The notes beneath the pieces were generated by a model. That model did no database searches, was not told the DNA's origin, and saw only the letters and a list, made by a program, of their open reading frames with translations. DNA of 64,000 nucleotides from contig NZ_QVQH01000002.1 in NCBI RefSeq assembly GCF_003428645.1, forward strand, positions 62,997 through 126,996, written 5' to 3'. Both the position numbers and the translations under genes were made by a program. Of this stretch, positions 50,850 through 60,271 are shown piece by piece. The stretch is from Geodermatophilus marinus (lineage in GTDB: Bacteria; Actinomycetota; Actinomycetes; Mycobacteriales; Geodermatophilaceae). Each line of letters begins with the position of its first letter. Within the stretch, counting starts at the first letter, position 1.

Positions 50850-52919
50850 ATGAGCGCCGACCTCGCCCCCGCCACCCCCGCCACCCTGCCCGCCGACAAC
50901 CCGCTGGCGCAGCCCTCGGCCCTCCCGCTCGAGCTGCCGCCGTTCGCGGCGATCACCGTCGAGCACTGCCGCGAGGCGCTGCTGGCCGGCATGGCCGAGC
51001 AGCGTGCCGAGGTCGCGGCCGTCGTCGGCTCACCCGAGCCGCCGACGTTCGAGAACACCCTCGTGGCGCTCGAGCGCTCCGGCCGGCTCCACCGCCGCGC
51101 GGCGGCGGTGTTCCACAACCTCGCCTCCTCCCTGGCCACCGACCGGCTGCGGGAGGTCGAGCGCGAGCTCGCCCCGCTGGAGGCGGCGCACGCCGACGCC
51201 CTGCGGCTGGACCCCGCGCTGTTCGCCCGGGTCGACGCGGTGCACGCCGCCCGGCACGACCTGGGCCTCGACGCGGAGTCGGTCCGGCTGGTCGAGCGGT
51301 ACCACACCGACTTCGTGCTCTCCGGCGCCCGGCTCGACGACGACGGGCGCGCCCGGCTGTCGGCGCTGAACCGGGAGCTGTCGGAGCTGTCGACGACGTT
51401 CGGCCAGAACCTGCTGCTGGCCACCGAGGCCGCCGCCGTCCTGGTGACCGACCCGGCCGAGCTCGACGGGCTGGGGGAGGAGGCGGCCGCCGCGGCCGCG
51501 CGGGCCGCCGCCGACCGCGGGCTGACCGGGTACCTGCTCACCCTCGTGCTGCCCACCGGTCAGCCGGTGCTCGCCCGGCTGCGCGACCGGGGCCTCCGGG
51601 AGCGGCTCCACCGGGCCTCGGTGGGCCGGGCCTCCACCGGTGCGCACGACAACGGGCCGGTCGCCGCGCGGATCGCCCGCCTGCGCGCCGAGCGGGCCCG
51701 GTTGCTGGGCTTCGCCACCCACGCCGACCTGGTGCTCGCCGACCAGACCGCGGGAACCACGGCCGCGGTCGACGCCATGCTGCGCCCGATGGTGCCGGCC
51801 GCGGTGGCCAACGCCCGGGCCGAGGCCCGGGTGCTCGCCGAGCACGCGGCACGCGACGGGGTCACCGACCTCGCGCCGTGGGACTGGGCGTACTACGCCG
51901 AGCGGGTCCGGGCCGAGCGCTACGCCGTCGACACCGCGGCGCTGCGGTCGTTCTTCGAGCTGGACCGGGTGCTCGTCGACGGGGTCTTCCGCGCCGCCGA
52001 GCTGCTCTACGGCTACCGGTTCACCCCGCGTCCCGACCTGGTCGGCTACCAGCCCGACGTCCGGGTGTGGGAGGTGACCGACGCCGACGGCGGGACCGTG
52101 GGCCTCTACCTCGGCGACTTCCTCGCCCGCGAGGGCAAGCGCGGCGGGGCGTGGATGAGCTCCTTCGTCACCCAGTCCCGGCTGCTGGGCACCCGGCCGG
52201 TGGTGGTCAACGTCCTCAACGTCACCCCGGGCGGGGACGGGCAGCCGACGCTGCTGACCCTCGACGAGGTGAACACGCTGTTCCACGAGTTCGGGCACAC
52301 CCTGCACGGGCTGAGCTCGGCGGTCACGTACCCACGGTTCGCCGGTACGAGCGTTCCCCGGGACTTCGTCGAGTTCCCCAGCCAGGTCAACGAGATGTGG
52401 GCGCCCTGGCCGGAGGTGCTCGCCGGCTACGCCCGGCACGTCGACACCGGGGAGCCGCTGCCCGAGGCGGCGGTGGCCGCGCTCGAGGCCGCCCGGCTGT
52501 GGGGCGAGGGCTTCGCGACCGTCGAGTACCTCGCGGCCACGCTGCTCGACCAGGCCTGGCACCGGATCACCCCGGACACCGAGGTCGGCGACCCGGCGGA
52601 GTTCGAGCGGGCCGCCCTGGAGGCGGCCGGGATCGCCCTCGACCTGGTGCCCCCGCGCTACCGGACCACGTACTTCCAGCACGTCTTCGCCGGCGGGTAC
52701 GCGGCCGGCTACTACTCCTACATCTGGTCCGAGGTCCTCGACGCGGACACCGTGGAGTGGTTCCGGGAGAACGGCGGCCTGCGGCGGGTCAACGGCGACG
52801 TCTTCCGGGAGCGGCTGCTCTCGGTGGGCGGCTCGGTGGACCCGATGGCGGCCTTCCGCGCGGTCCGGGGCCGGGACGCCGATCCCGGGCCCCTGCTCCG
52901 CCGCCGGGGGCTCTGCTGA
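50850..52919 (+). CDS. M3 family zinc metallopeptidase (peptidyl-dipeptidase/oligopeptidase)
   Basis: A 689-residue cytoplasmic peptidase. Zinc motif LFHEFGHTLHGL (near 476-487; H-E-x-x-H) with the third ligand Glu in FVEFPSQVNEMWAPW. The length and the start FAAITVEHCREAL match Dcp/OpdA-type enzymes that cut short peptides. GGYAAGYYSYIWSEVLDAD near the end carries conserved substrate-binding tyrosines. A CAGGAT box 8 nt before the ATG may be a -10 for a leaderless mRNA. A direct repeat follows the stop. Confidence 0.93.
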   Translation: MSADLAPATPATLPADNPLAQPSALPLELPPFAAITVEHCREALLAGMAEQRAEVAAVVGSPEPPTFENTLVALERSGRLHRRAAAVFHNLASSLATDRLREVERELAPLEAAHADALRLDPALFARVDAVHAARHDLGLDAESVRLVERYHTDFVLSGARLDDDGRARLSALNRELSELSTTFGQNLLLATEAAAVLVTDPAELDGLGEEAAAAAARAAADRGLTGYLLTLVLPTGQPVLARLRDRGLRERLHRASVGRASTGAHDNGPVAARIARLRAERARLLGFATHADLVLADQTAGTTAAVDAMLRPMVPAAVANARAEARVLAEHAARDGVTDLAPWDWAYYAERVRAERYAVDTAALRSFFELDRVLVDGVFRAAELLYGYRFTPRPDLVGYQPDVRVWEVTDADGGTVGLYLGDFLAREGKRGGAWMSSFVTQSRLLGTRPVVVNVLNVTPGGDGQPTLLTLDEVNTLFHEFGHTLHGLSSAVTYPRFAGTSVPRDFVEFPSQVNEMWAPWPEVLAGYARHVDTGEPLPEAAVAALEAARLWGEGFATVEYLAATLLDQAWHRITPDTEVGDPAEFERAALEAAGIALDLVPPRYRTTYFQHVFAGGYAAGYYSYIWSEVLDADTVEWFRENGGLRRVNGDVFRERLLSVGGSVDPMAAFRAVRGRDADPGPLLRRRGLC

Positions 52920-52940
52920 TGGTCGGCCTACCGGCCTCCA

Positions 52941-53110
52941 ACCGCGGCCAGGTGCCGTCCCCGGTGAGGGGAGCCGCTGCGGTCGGGTCGCGCGTCGGGG
53001 GGCCCTCCGGGCCCCCGCTCCGCCCGACCCACCGCGGCCAGGTGCCGTCCCCGGTGAGGGGAGCCGCTGCGGTCGGGTCGCGCGTCGGGGGACCCTCCGG
53101 GCCCCGCTCC
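52941..53110. repeat. 90-bp direct repeat, two tandem copies
   Basis: ACCGCGGCCAGGTGCCGTCC begins copies at 52941 and 53031. The second copy matches for about 80 nt with one or two changes, then diverges into the RNHCP gene end. It fills the gap between convergent genes; each copy also has a GGGxCCCTCCGGGCCCC palindrome near its end. Confidence 0.85.
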
Positions 53111-53124
53111 TGGCCGCCGCCCGG

Positions 53125-53454
53125 TCACAACCAGGGCAGCCGCAGCACCTCGTCGAGGTCGTCGGGGGCCGCGCCCTCGCGCACCAGCCGGTTGGGCTGG
53201 CGGTGGCCGCACGCGGTGCAGCGGTGGACCACCTGCCAGCCCTTGCCCGACTTCTCCACCAGGCCGACCGGCTCCATCGGGGCGCCGCAGTCGCTGGCCC
53301 GGTCGCCGGGCAGGTCGTCGACGTGCAGCGACCACAGGCACACCGGGCAGTGGTTGCGGTAGTGCCCGTCGGTGGTGGCCGGCACCGACGCTGCGCAGTG
53401 CACGCACACGAACGCGGTGTTCTCCGCCCGCCGGGAGCGGGCCGGGCGGCTCAC
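53125..53454 (-). CDS. RNHCP-domain zinc-ribbon protein
   Basis: A 109-residue protein with four Cys pairs: FVCVHCAASV, YRNHCPVCLWSLHVD (the RNHCP signature), SDCGAPMEP and HRCTACGHRQPNRL. These probably bind one or two zinc ions. The function of this family is unknown. GTG start; it sits downstream of greA on the same strand (28-nt gap) and may be co-transcribed with it. Confidence 0.85.
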   Translation of the reverse strand: MSRPARSRRAENTAFVCVHCAASVPATTDGHYRNHCPVCLWSLHVDDLPGDRASDCGAPMEPVGLVEKSGKGWQVVHRCTACGHRQPNRLVREGAAPDDLDEVLRLPWL

Positions 53455-53482
53455 GCCGCCACCCCGACCGGGGCCCCGCCGG

Positions 53483-53986
53483 TCAGGGGGCGAACGGCTC
53501 GACCGCCACGACCTCGACCGTCATCTCCCGGCCGTTGGGCGCCTCGTAGCTGACCGTCGTCCCGGGCGCGGCACCGAGGATCGCCGAGCCGAGCGCGGAC
53601 TCCGGCGAGTAGACCTGCAGGTCCGTGGTGCCGGCGATCTCGCGCGAACCCAGCAGGAACTTCTCGGTCTCGTCGTCGCCGGCGAACTTGATCGTGATGA
53701 CGGTGCCGGTGGCCGCGTGCGTCGCCGTCGTCGGTGCGTCGCCGACCCGGGCCTTGCGCAGCAGGTCCTCCAGCTGCCGGATGCGGGCCTCCTGCTTGCC
53801 CTGCTCGTCCTTGGCGGCGTGGTAGCCGCCGTTCTCGCGGAGGTCGCCCTCCTCGCGGCGGGCGTTGATCTCGGCGGCCATGGCCGGACGGCCCGCCACC
53901 AGCTGGTCGAGCTCGGCCTTCAACCGGTCGTGGGCCTCCTGGGTCAGCCAGACGCCCTGGGGCTGCTCGTCAGTGGGGGTGGACAC
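53483..53986 (-). CDS. greA: transcription elongation factor GreA
   Basis: A 167-residue GreA, which enters the RNA polymerase secondary channel and stimulates cleavage of backtracked RNA. The N-terminal coiled coil runs from about 15 to 85 with the tip EINARREEGDLRENGGYHAAKDEQ, whose acidic pair (Asp-Leu-Arg-Glu) carries the active Mg2+; the C-terminal FKBP-like domain follows (EIAGTTDLQVYSPESALGSAILGAAPGTTVSYEAPNG). GTG start with AGGAG 8 nt before it. A hairpin lies in its leader. It is divergent from mca, an order also seen in mycobacteria. Confidence 0.95.
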   Translation of the reverse strand: MSTPTDEQPQGVWLTQEAHDRLKAELDQLVAGRPAMAAEINARREEGDLRENGGYHAAKDEQGKQEARIRQLEDLLRKARVGDAPTTATHAATGTVITIKFAGDDETEKFLLGSREIAGTTDLQVYSPESALGSAILGAAPGTTVSYEAPNGREMTVEVVAVEPFAP

Positions 53987-54010
53987 GGTGGTTGCTCCTG
54001 AAATGTCGGT

Positions 54011-54037
54011 GGCCGCCCCCCACCGTGGGGGACGGCC
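54011..54037 (-). promoter_or_regulatory. hairpin in the greA leader
   Basis: Arms of 13 nt with one mismatch (GGCCGCCCCCCAC / GTGGGGGACGGCC) almost touch, 25 nt before the greA start. On the minus strand TACGTT (54058-54053) upstream could be the -10, which would put the hairpin in the 5' untranslated leader. Confidence 0.45.
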
Positions 54038-54200
54038 TCGTTCAGAACGGTCAACGTAACACCTCGCGGCGGCCCGGTGTTCCGGCCGAACGGCGGTGGA
54101 GACGGAACGGTACCGGATCGTCGCGTGACCCGCGCCACGTCCACCCGTTCGTGGCCGCCGGCGGCGGCGCGGTGTCCCCACGGCGGGGGATGATGTCCCG

Positions 54201-55088
54201 GTGACCGAAGCAGACCCGTTGCGCCTGCTCGCCGTGCACGCCCACCCCGACGACGAGTCGAGCAAGGGCGCCGCGACGATGGCGAAGTACGTCGCGGAGG
54301 GCGTCCGCGTCATGGTGGCCACCTGCACCGGGGGCGAGCGCGGTTCGGTGCTCAACCCCGCGCTGGACCGTCCCGACGTCTGGGAGCGGCTGCCGCAGAT
54401 CCGGGTCGAGGAGATGGCCCGGGCGCGCGAGATCCTCGGCGTCGAGCAGGAGTTCCTCGGCTTCGTCGACTCCGGCCTGCCCGAGGGCGACCCCCTGCCG
54501 CCGCTGCCCGAGGAGTGCTTCGCGCTCGTGCCCACCGAGGAGGCGGCGGCCCCGCTGGTGGAGCTGATCCGCCGGTTCCGGCCGCACGTGATCACCACCT
54601 ACGACGAGCGCGGCGGCTACCCCCACCCCGACCACATCAAGACCCACGAGGTCTCGGTGCACGCCTTCGAGGCGGCCGGCGACCCCGACCGCTACCCCGG
54701 GCTCGGCGAGCCCTGGCAGCCGCTGAAGCTCTACTACCACATGGGTTTCACCCTGCCCCGCACGCGGGCGCTGCACGAGGCCATCCTGGCCTCCGGCGGG
54801 GAGTCGCCGTACGCCGAGTGGCTGGAGAACTGGGACCCCGACCGGGACCTGTCGCACCGGGTCACGACGAAGGTGCACTGCGCCGACTACTTCGCCGTCC
54901 GCGACGCGGCGCTCATCGCGCACGCCACGCAGATCGACCCCCTCGGCCGGTGGTTCGCCTGCCCCCTGGAGGTCCAGCAGCAGGTGTGGCCGACCGAGGA
55001 CTACGAGCTGGCCCGGTCGGTCGTCGACGCGCCCGTCCCGGAGGACGACCTGTTCGCCGGCGTGCGCAGTGAGGTGGGAGTCCGATGA
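54201..55088 (+). CDS. mca: mycothiol S-conjugate amidase
   Basis: A 295-residue zinc amidase of the LmbE family. It cuts mycothiol conjugates of toxins into a mercapturic acid for export and glucosaminyl-inositol for recycling. The zinc motif AHPDDE is at 14-19, followed by [11 protein letters not shown] and [18 protein letters not shown] with the third ligand. The length and the VLNP...[16 protein letters not shown] segment fit Mca more than the related deacetylase MshB. Its presence shows a mycothiol-making actinobacterium. GTG start with a GATGAT box 6 nt before it. It overlaps the next gene by ATGA. Confidence 0.94.
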   Translation: MTEADPLRLLAVHAHPDDESSKGAATMAKYVAEGVRVMVATCTGGERGSVLNPALDRPDVWERLPQIRVEEMARAREILGVEQEFLGFVDSGLPEGDPLPPLPEECFALVPTEEAAAPLVELIRRFRPHVITTYDERGGYPHPDHIKTHEVSVHAFEAAGDPDRYPGLGEPWQPLKLYYHMGFTLPRTRALHEAILASGGESPYAEWLENWDPDRDLSHRVTTKVHCADYFAVRDAALIAHATQIDPLGRWFACPLEVQQQVWPTEDYELARSVVDAPVPEDDLFAGVRSEVGVR

Positions 55089-55408
55089 CCGTGCTGGACG
55101 CCGTCGCCCAGGGGACCGAGCAGCTGCCGGAGGACGTCGGCAAGTCCGGCCCGCTGGGGCTGACGCTCATCCTCGTGCTGCTCATCGCCACGGCGCTGCT
55201 GGTCCGGTCGATGACGGGGCACCTCAAGAAGCTGCCGCGCAGCTTCGACGAGCCCGACGGCCCGGACGTCGTCGTCCCCGACACCCCCGCCGAGCTCGTG
55301 GCGGACCGCCCCGGGCAGGAGCTGCTCGACACCCTCCGCCGCGCGCCGCGGGCCATCGAACCCCCGCGGCCGCGGCCCGAGGGCCGGCCGGACCGCCCGC
55401 AGGGCTGA
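55085..55408 (+). CDS. small single-helix membrane protein linked to mca
   Basis: A 107-residue protein with one membrane helix (about 24-41, [19 protein letters not shown]) and a short basic stretch HLKKLPRSF after it, then a Pro/Asp/Arg-rich cytoplasmic tail. Similar small membrane proteins follow mca in mycobacteria. ATGA overlap with mca. Function unknown; it may place or regulate Mca. Confidence 0.8.
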   Translation: MTVLDAVAQGTEQLPEDVGKSGPLGLTLILVLLIATALLVRSMTGHLKKLPRSFDEPDGPDVVVPDTPAELVADRPGQELLDTLRRAPRAIEPPRPRPEGRPDRPQG

Positions 55409-55429
55409 CCGGCCGGCCGCCGCCGGCTG

Positions 55430-55981
55430 CTACCAGCGGTGCGCCACGTCGACCACCAGGCGCTGCCCGTCGCCGGGGCCGTCGAGCACGAACACCCGGA
55501 ACGGCAGCCGCGCCCGGACGCCGAGGCCGATGGTGCTCTGGCCCTCGAAGGAGCCGGCCCACGCGACCTGCCGGAAGGTGTCGTAGCCGGTGACGTCGAG
55601 CACCTCGGCGTCGCGGCGCGGGTCGTAGGTGGGCTCGCCGTCCTCGTCGTGGGCCGGCGCCAGGACGACGACCTGCAGGTCGGCGGCCCCCCGCAGCGGG
55701 ACGGTCGTGCCGGAGCCGTCCTGGACCACGCGGTCGACGTAGCCGACGCGGAATCCCACGCCGCCGTGGCCGTCGCCGACGTCGACCACCAGCCGGTCGA
55801 AGCACGCGTGCTCGCCGCTGCGCAGGCCGGTGACCGGCGCGGAGGTGTGCGTCGCCGACTGCTCGGGCAGCGACCCCCAGGTGACCGAGCAGCCGGTACC
55901 GGCGTTCGCGACGGCGGGAGCGGCCACCCCCAGCGCGGTCAGGGCCGAGGCGAGGGCGACGAGGGAGCGGGTGCGGGTCAT
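55430..55981 (-). CDS. secreted AMIN-like domain protein
   Basis: A 183-residue exported protein: signal peptide MTRTRSLVALASALTALGVAAPAVANA with cleavage near residue 27, two Cys (GCSV, HACFDRLVVDV) that could form a disulfide, and a beta-rich region (RLVVDVGDG, GFRVGYVDRV, LQVVVLAPAHD, FRVFVLDGPGDGQRLVVDV) matching the actinobacterial AMIN-like domain, named for similarity to the amidase N-terminal domain that binds the cell wall. ATG at 55981 with GGGGA 6 nt before it; an upstream extension lacks a signal-like start. Confidence 0.8.
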   Translation of the reverse strand: MTRTRSLVALASALTALGVAAPAVANAGTGCSVTWGSLPEQSATHTSAPVTGLRSGEHACFDRLVVDVGDGHGGVGFRVGYVDRVVQDGSGTTVPLRGAADLQVVVLAPAHDEDGEPTYDPRRDAEVLDVTGYDTFRQVAWAGSFEGQSTIGLGVRARLPFRVFVLDGPGDGQRLVVDVAHRW

Positions 55982-56193
55982 GGCAGATCCCCTTCCTGGC
56001 GGAAGCCGCATCAGTGCGGCGTTCGTCAGGATCCGCCGACGCGCCGGGCGGCCACCAGGGACGATGTGGCGCCGAGTAGACGAAGCCACGCGTTGGTCCG
56101 TGGCAAACCTCGCCTATCCCTCGGCGCGCCTGCCCGGTGCGTCCCGCGGTATGTGCTGTCGGTGACCTGCACCCCGGAGCCCCGAGGAGGCGT

Positions 56194-56219
56194 TGCGCGA
56201 CCGGGTGGCAGGTCGCGCA
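56194..56219 (+). promoter_or_regulatory. operator-like palindrome before the IclR gene
   Basis: Perfect 9-nt arms TGCGCGACC and GGTCGCGCA separated by 8 nt end 9 nt before the regulator's ATG. The size fits an IclR-family operator, and its place suggests autoregulation. CACAAT at its right edge may be the -10. Confidence 0.5.
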
Positions 56220-56228
56220 CAATGGTTC

Positions 56229-56975
56229 ATGGCCCGGCCCGTCCAGTCGATCGAGCGGGCGGCGGCGGTGCTGGAGCTGCTCTCCACCGCCCCGGCCGAG
56301 ATGGGCGTGACGGAGCTGGCCGAGTCGCTGGGGCTGGCCAAGAGCACCACCCACGGCATCGTGCGCACCCTCTGCGAGGTCGGGCTCGTGGAGCAGGACC
56401 CCGGCACCGGCCGCTACCGCGTCGGCCGAGGCCTCGCCGAACTGGGCGGCGCTCCCGTCGACGTCCACCAGCTGCGCAGCCTGGCGGCCAACTGGCTCGA
56501 CGGGCTGGCGGTGCGGGCGGCCGAGTCGGTGCGGCTGGCCGTCCCCGAGGCCGGGCGCGTCGTGGTCGTCCACCACGTCTTCCGTCCCGACGACAGCCGG
56601 CAGGTCCTGGAGGTGGGCACCGAGCGGCCGGCGCACGCCTGCGCCCTGGGCAAGGTGCTGCTGGCCAACGGCGGCCAGCTGGCGTCGGACTTCACCCCCT
56701 TCACCCGCCGCACCGTCACCGACGCCCGGCGGCTGGCCACCGAGCTGACGGCCGTCCGCCACCGGGGGTGGGCGGTCGAGGTCGAAGAGCGCGTCACCGG
56801 GGAGGCGGGGGTGGCCCGCCCGGTGCGCGGCCGGGGCGGCCGGGTGGTGGCGGCAGCGGGCGTCACGGGCACCCCCGAGCGGCTGCTCGGCCGCGACGGC
56901 GCCCCGCACCCCTGGTTGCTGGAGCAGCTCGCCGACGCCGTCCGGGCGGTCTCCGCCGAGCTGGCCCGGATCTGA
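56229..56975 (+). CDS. IclR family regulator (GylR-like) of glycerol genes
   Basis: A 248-residue IclR-type protein. The N-terminal winged helix-turn-helix is MARPVQSIERAAAVLELLSTAPAEMGVTELAESLGLAKSTTHGIVRTLCEVGLVEQD (1-57), and the C-terminal effector domain has GTERPAHACALGKVLLA. In Streptomyces the related GylR represses the glycerol operon and responds to glycerol 3-phosphate. It stands directly before a glycerol kinase with no gap, so it likely controls that gene and the nearby glpFKD. ATG 56229 was chosen for the family start MARPVQSIERA; the palindrome lies just before it. Confidence 0.9.
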   Translation: MARPVQSIERAAAVLELLSTAPAEMGVTELAESLGLAKSTTHGIVRTLCEVGLVEQDPGTGRYRVGRGLAELGGAPVDVHQLRSLAANWLDGLAVRAAESVRLAVPEAGRVVVVHHVFRPDDSRQVLEVGTERPAHACALGKVLLANGGQLASDFTPFTRRTVTDARRLATELTAVRHRGWAVEVEERVTGEAGVARPVRGRGGRVVAAAGVTGTPERLLGRDGAPHPWLLEQLADAVRAVSAELARI

Positions 56976-58490
56976 GTGGCCGGCCGGCACGTCCTGGCGA
57001 TCGACCAGGGCACCACGTCCACCCGCTGCATCGTCTTCGACCGCACCGCACGCTTCGTCTCGGTGGCCCAGGTCGAGCACCGGCAGTTCCACCCGCGGCC
57101 CGGCTGGGTGGAGCACGACCCGGCGGAGATCTGGGCCAACGTGGGCAGGGTCGTGCCCGAGGCGCTGCGCCGGGCCGGGCTGTCCCTGGACGACGTGGCG
57201 GCTCTCGGCATCGCCAACCAGCGGGAGACCGTCGTCGCCTGGCACCGCCGGACCGGGGCGCCCCTCGACCGGGCCGTCGTGTGGCAGGACGTGCGCACCG
57301 CCGACCGGGTCGAGCGGCTGGCCGCCGACGGGCTGGCCGACCGGGTGCGCGAGCGGTGCGGCCTGCCGCTGGCCCCCTACTTCGCCGGGCCCCGCATGTC
57401 CTGGCTGCTCGACGCCCACCCCGGCGCGCGCGCCGCCGCCGCCCGCGGCGAGCTGCTGCTGGGCACGATGGAGTCCTGGCTGGTGTGGAACCTCACCGGT
57501 GGGCCGTCGGGCGGGCGGCACCTCACGGACGTCACCAACGCCAGCCGCACGATGCTCGTGGACCTCGAGACCCTCGACTGGGACGACGAGCTGCTGGCCG
57601 CCCTCGACGTCCCCCGGGCCGCGCTGCCGGAGATCCGGCCGACCATGGACCGGCACGGGACGGCGGTCGCCGTGGCGCCGGGGGTGCCGATCACCGCCGC
57701 CCTCGGCGACCAGCAGGCGGCGCTGTTCGGGCAGACCTGCTTCGCGCCCGGCGAGGCCAAGTGCACCTTCGGCACCGGTGCCTTCCTGCTGCTCACCACG
57801 GGTGAGCGGCCGGCCGCCTCCACCCACGGGCTGATCACCACGCCGGCCTACCAGCTCGCCGGCCGCCCGCCGGTGTACGCGCTGGAGGGGTCGATCGCCG
57901 TGGCCGGGGCGCTGGTGCAGTGGTTCCGCGACAACCTGGGCCTGATCCGCAGCGCGCCGGAGATCGAGACGCTGGCCCGCACCGTCGAGGACAACGGCGG
58001 CTGCTACGTCGTGCCGGCCTTCGCCGGGCTGTTCGCCCCGCACTGGCGCAGCGACGCGCGCGGGGTGGTGGTCGGCCTCACCGGGTACATCACCAAGGGC
58101 CACCTGGCCCGCGCCGTCCTGGAGGCGACCGCCTGGCAGACCCGCGAGGTGGTGGACGCGATGCTGGCCGACTCGGGCCTGGCGCTCGCCGAGCTCAAGG
58201 TCGACGGCGGGATGACCGCCGACCACCTGCTCATGCAGACCGTCGCCGACGTCCTGGGGGTCCCGGTGGCCCGCCCGATGGTCGCCGAGACCGTGTCGCT
58301 GGGCGCCGCCTACGCGGCCGGCCTGGCCGCCGGATTGTGGCCGGACCCCGAGGTGCTGCGCCGGCACTGGCACCGGGCGGGGGAGTGGCTGCCCGCGCGC
58401 AGCCGGGAGTGGCGCGAGGAGGGTTACGCGGACTGGCAGCGCGCGGTCGAGCGCAGCCTGGGCTGGGTCCGGGAGGGGCGGCCGCGCTGA
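56976..58490 (+). CDS. glpK: glycerol kinase, copy 1
   Basis: A 504-residue FGGY kinase that makes glycerol 3-phosphate with ATP. Motifs: [16 protein letters not shown] (6-21), [25 protein letters not shown] with glycerol-contact residues, [23 protein letters not shown], catalytic Asp in [12 protein letters not shown] (near 243), the FGGY signature region [26 protein letters not shown], and [14 protein letters not shown]. It follows the IclR gene with no spacer. A second glycerol kinase lies on the other strand at 60272; conserved blocks are shared but copy 1 has many differences. Confidence 0.93.
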   Translation: MAGRHVLAIDQGTTSTRCIVFDRTARFVSVAQVEHRQFHPRPGWVEHDPAEIWANVGRVVPEALRRAGLSLDDVAALGIANQRETVVAWHRRTGAPLDRAVVWQDVRTADRVERLAADGLADRVRERCGLPLAPYFAGPRMSWLLDAHPGARAAAARGELLLGTMESWLVWNLTGGPSGGRHLTDVTNASRTMLVDLETLDWDDELLAALDVPRAALPEIRPTMDRHGTAVAVAPGVPITAALGDQQAALFGQTCFAPGEAKCTFGTGAFLLLTTGERPAASTHGLITTPAYQLAGRPPVYALEGSIAVAGALVQWFRDNLGLIRSAPEIETLARTVEDNGGCYVVPAFAGLFAPHWRSDARGVVVGLTGYITKGHLARAVLEATAWQTREVVDAMLADSGLALAELKVDGGMTADHLLMQTVADVLGVPVARPMVAETVSLGAAYAAGLAAGLWPDPEVLRRHWHRAGEWLPARSREWREEGYADWQRAVERSLGWVREGRPR

Positions 58491-58519
58491 CCGCCCCTCC
58501 CGCCCTCACGCGGTGAGCG
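58485..58519. terminator. inverted repeat across convergent stop codons
   Basis: Arms CGCTGACCGC and GCGGTGAGCG (one mismatch) contain the stops of glpK copy 1 and glpD. Weak candidate for a two-way terminator. Confidence 0.35.
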
Positions 58520-60218
58520 AGATGTCGCGGGCGGCCAGCCGCGCCGCGTCCGCGGACTCGTCGTCGGGCAGTTCCTGCGAGGCCCGCTCGGCGGCCACCC
58601 GCTCCCGGTAGTGCTGCACCTCCTGCGCGCGCCGCTCCGGCGGCCACCCGAGCACGGCCCCCATCAGGTCGGCCACCACCGGGGCCGCGGCCAGCCCGCG
58701 GTCCCAGCTCTCGATCGAGATCCGGGTCCGCCGGGTGAGGAAGTCGTCGAGGTGGCGGGCGCCCTCGGCCCGGGCGGAGTACACCGCCTCGGCGCGCAGG
58801 TAGTCGTCGGCCTCGGGCAGCGGGCGGGCCAGCTCCTGGTCTGCCTCCACCAGGGCCAGGACCTCCGGGGTGAGCGCCCCGTAGCGGTGCAGCAGGTGCT
58901 CGACCCGGGCCACGTGCAGCCCCGACCGCTGGGCGAGCACGTGCCGCTGGTTCCACGGTGCCGGCCAGCCGACCGCGCCGAGCAGCGGCACGTTCTCGGT
59001 GACCGACGGCCCGACGGTGCGGTCGAGCCCGTGCACAGCCTCGTCGACGGCGTCGGCGGCCATGACCCGGTAGGTCGTGTACTTGCCGCCGGCCACCACC
59101 ACCAGGCCGGGTGCCGGGTGGGCGACGGTGTGCTCGCGGGAGAGCTTGGAGGTGCTGTCGGACTCGCCCGTCAGCAACGGGCGGAGCCCGGCGTAGACGC
59201 CCTCGACGTCCTCCCGCGTCAGCGGGACGGCGAGCACGCGGTTGACGTGGGACAGCACGTACTCGATGTCGGCGGCGGTCGCCGCCGGGTGCGCCTTGTC
59301 CAGGTCCCACGGGGTGTCGGTGGTGCCGACGATCCAGTGCCGGCCCCACGGGATCACGAACAGCACGCTCTTCTCGGTCCGCAGGATCATCCCCGTCGAG
59401 GAGTGGATCCGGTCGCGGGGGACGACCAGGTGCACGCCCTTGCTGGCCCGCACGCGGATCTGCCCGCGCTCGCCGACCATGCCCTGCGTGTCGTCGGTCC
59501 ACACCCCGGTCGCGTTGATGACCTGGCGGGCCCGGACCCGCAGCTCCCGGCCGGTGTCCATGTCGGTGACCACGGCCCCGACGACCCGCTCGCCCTCCTT
59601 CAGGAACGAGGCCACCCGCGCCCGGTTCGCGGCCAGCGCCCCGTAGGCCGCCGCCGTGCGCACGATCTCCATCGTGTGGCGGGCGTCGTCGATCTGCGCG
59701 TCGTGGTAGCGGATCGCCCCCACCAGCGCCTCCGGCTTCAGCGCCGGGGCCAGCTTCCGGGCGCCCCGCCGGGTCAGGTGGCGGTGGCGGGGCAGCCCCG
59801 CCCGCCGGCCCGACGCCTGCGCGAGGCCGTCGTAGAGGGCGATGCCCGCACCCACGTAGGGCCGCTCCCACACCCGGTGCTGCAGCGGGTACAGGAAGGA
59901 CACCGGCCGGACCAGGTGCGCCGCCAGCCGCTCGAGCAGCAGCCCGCGCTCCCGCAACGCCTCGAAGACCAGGCCGAAGTCGAGCATCTCCAGGTAGCGC
60001 AGGCCGCCGTGCACGAGCTTGCTGGAGCGGCTCGACGTGCCGCTGGCCCAGTCACGGGCCTCCACGATGCCGACCCGGAGGCCGCGGGTGGCGGCGTCCA
60101 GGGCGCAGCCGGCGCCGACCACCCCACCACCCACCACGAGGAGGTCGAGCTCGTCCTCCTCGGCCATGCGGCGCAGCGCCGCGCTGCGGGCGGCGTCGGA
60201 CAGGTCGGCTGCGTTCAC
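58506..60218 (-). CDS. glpD: aerobic glycerol-3-phosphate dehydrogenase
   Basis: A 570-residue FAD enzyme of the membrane face that oxidises glycerol 3-phosphate to dihydroxyacetone phosphate and reduces quinone. LLVVGGGVVGAGCALDAATRGLRVGIVE (26-53) binds FAD, with WASGTSSRSSKLVHGGLRYLE after it; KLVHGGLRYLE is the substrate-side motif. IPWGRHWIVGTTDTPWDLD and VVAGGKYTTYRVMA are further family blocks, and a C-terminal helical cap domain follows (about 430-540). GTG start with AGAGGGA before it. Last gene of the minus-strand glpF-glpK-glpD group. Confidence 0.94.
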   Translation of the reverse strand: MNAADLSDAARSAALRRMAEEDELDLLVVGGGVVGAGCALDAATRGLRVGIVEARDWASGTSSRSSKLVHGGLRYLEMLDFGLVFEALRERGLLLERLAAHLVRPVSFLYPLQHRVWERPYVGAGIALYDGLAQASGRRAGLPRHRHLTRRGARKLAPALKPEALVGAIRYHDAQIDDARHTMEIVRTAAAYGALAANRARVASFLKEGERVVGAVVTDMDTGRELRVRARQVINATGVWTDDTQGMVGERGQIRVRASKGVHLVVPRDRIHSSTGMILRTEKSVLFVIPWGRHWIVGTTDTPWDLDKAHPAATAADIEYVLSHVNRVLAVPLTREDVEGVYAGLRPLLTGESDSTSKLSREHTVAHPAPGLVVVAGGKYTTYRVMAADAVDEAVHGLDRTVGPSVTENVPLLGAVGWPAPWNQRHVLAQRSGLHVARVEHLLHRYGALTPEVLALVEADQELARPLPEADDYLRAEAVYSARAEGARHLDDFLTRRTRISIESWDRGLAAAPVVADLMGAVLGWPPERRAQEVQHYRERVAAERASQELPDDESADAARLAARDISLTA

Positions 60219-60271
60219 GGGTCCCTCTTCTCCACGTCGGTCTCCTCCTCGGTGCTCACCGCGGCCCACGG

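Noticed and set aside
52941-53110. CRISPR array or integration site
   Set aside because: Only two copies, with no spacers of even length and no cas or integrase genes.
56976-58490. Copy 1 kinase as a xylulokinase or other sugar kinase
   Set aside because: The blocks [23 protein letters not shown] and the glycerol-contact region match GlpK and the second copy in the glp operon.
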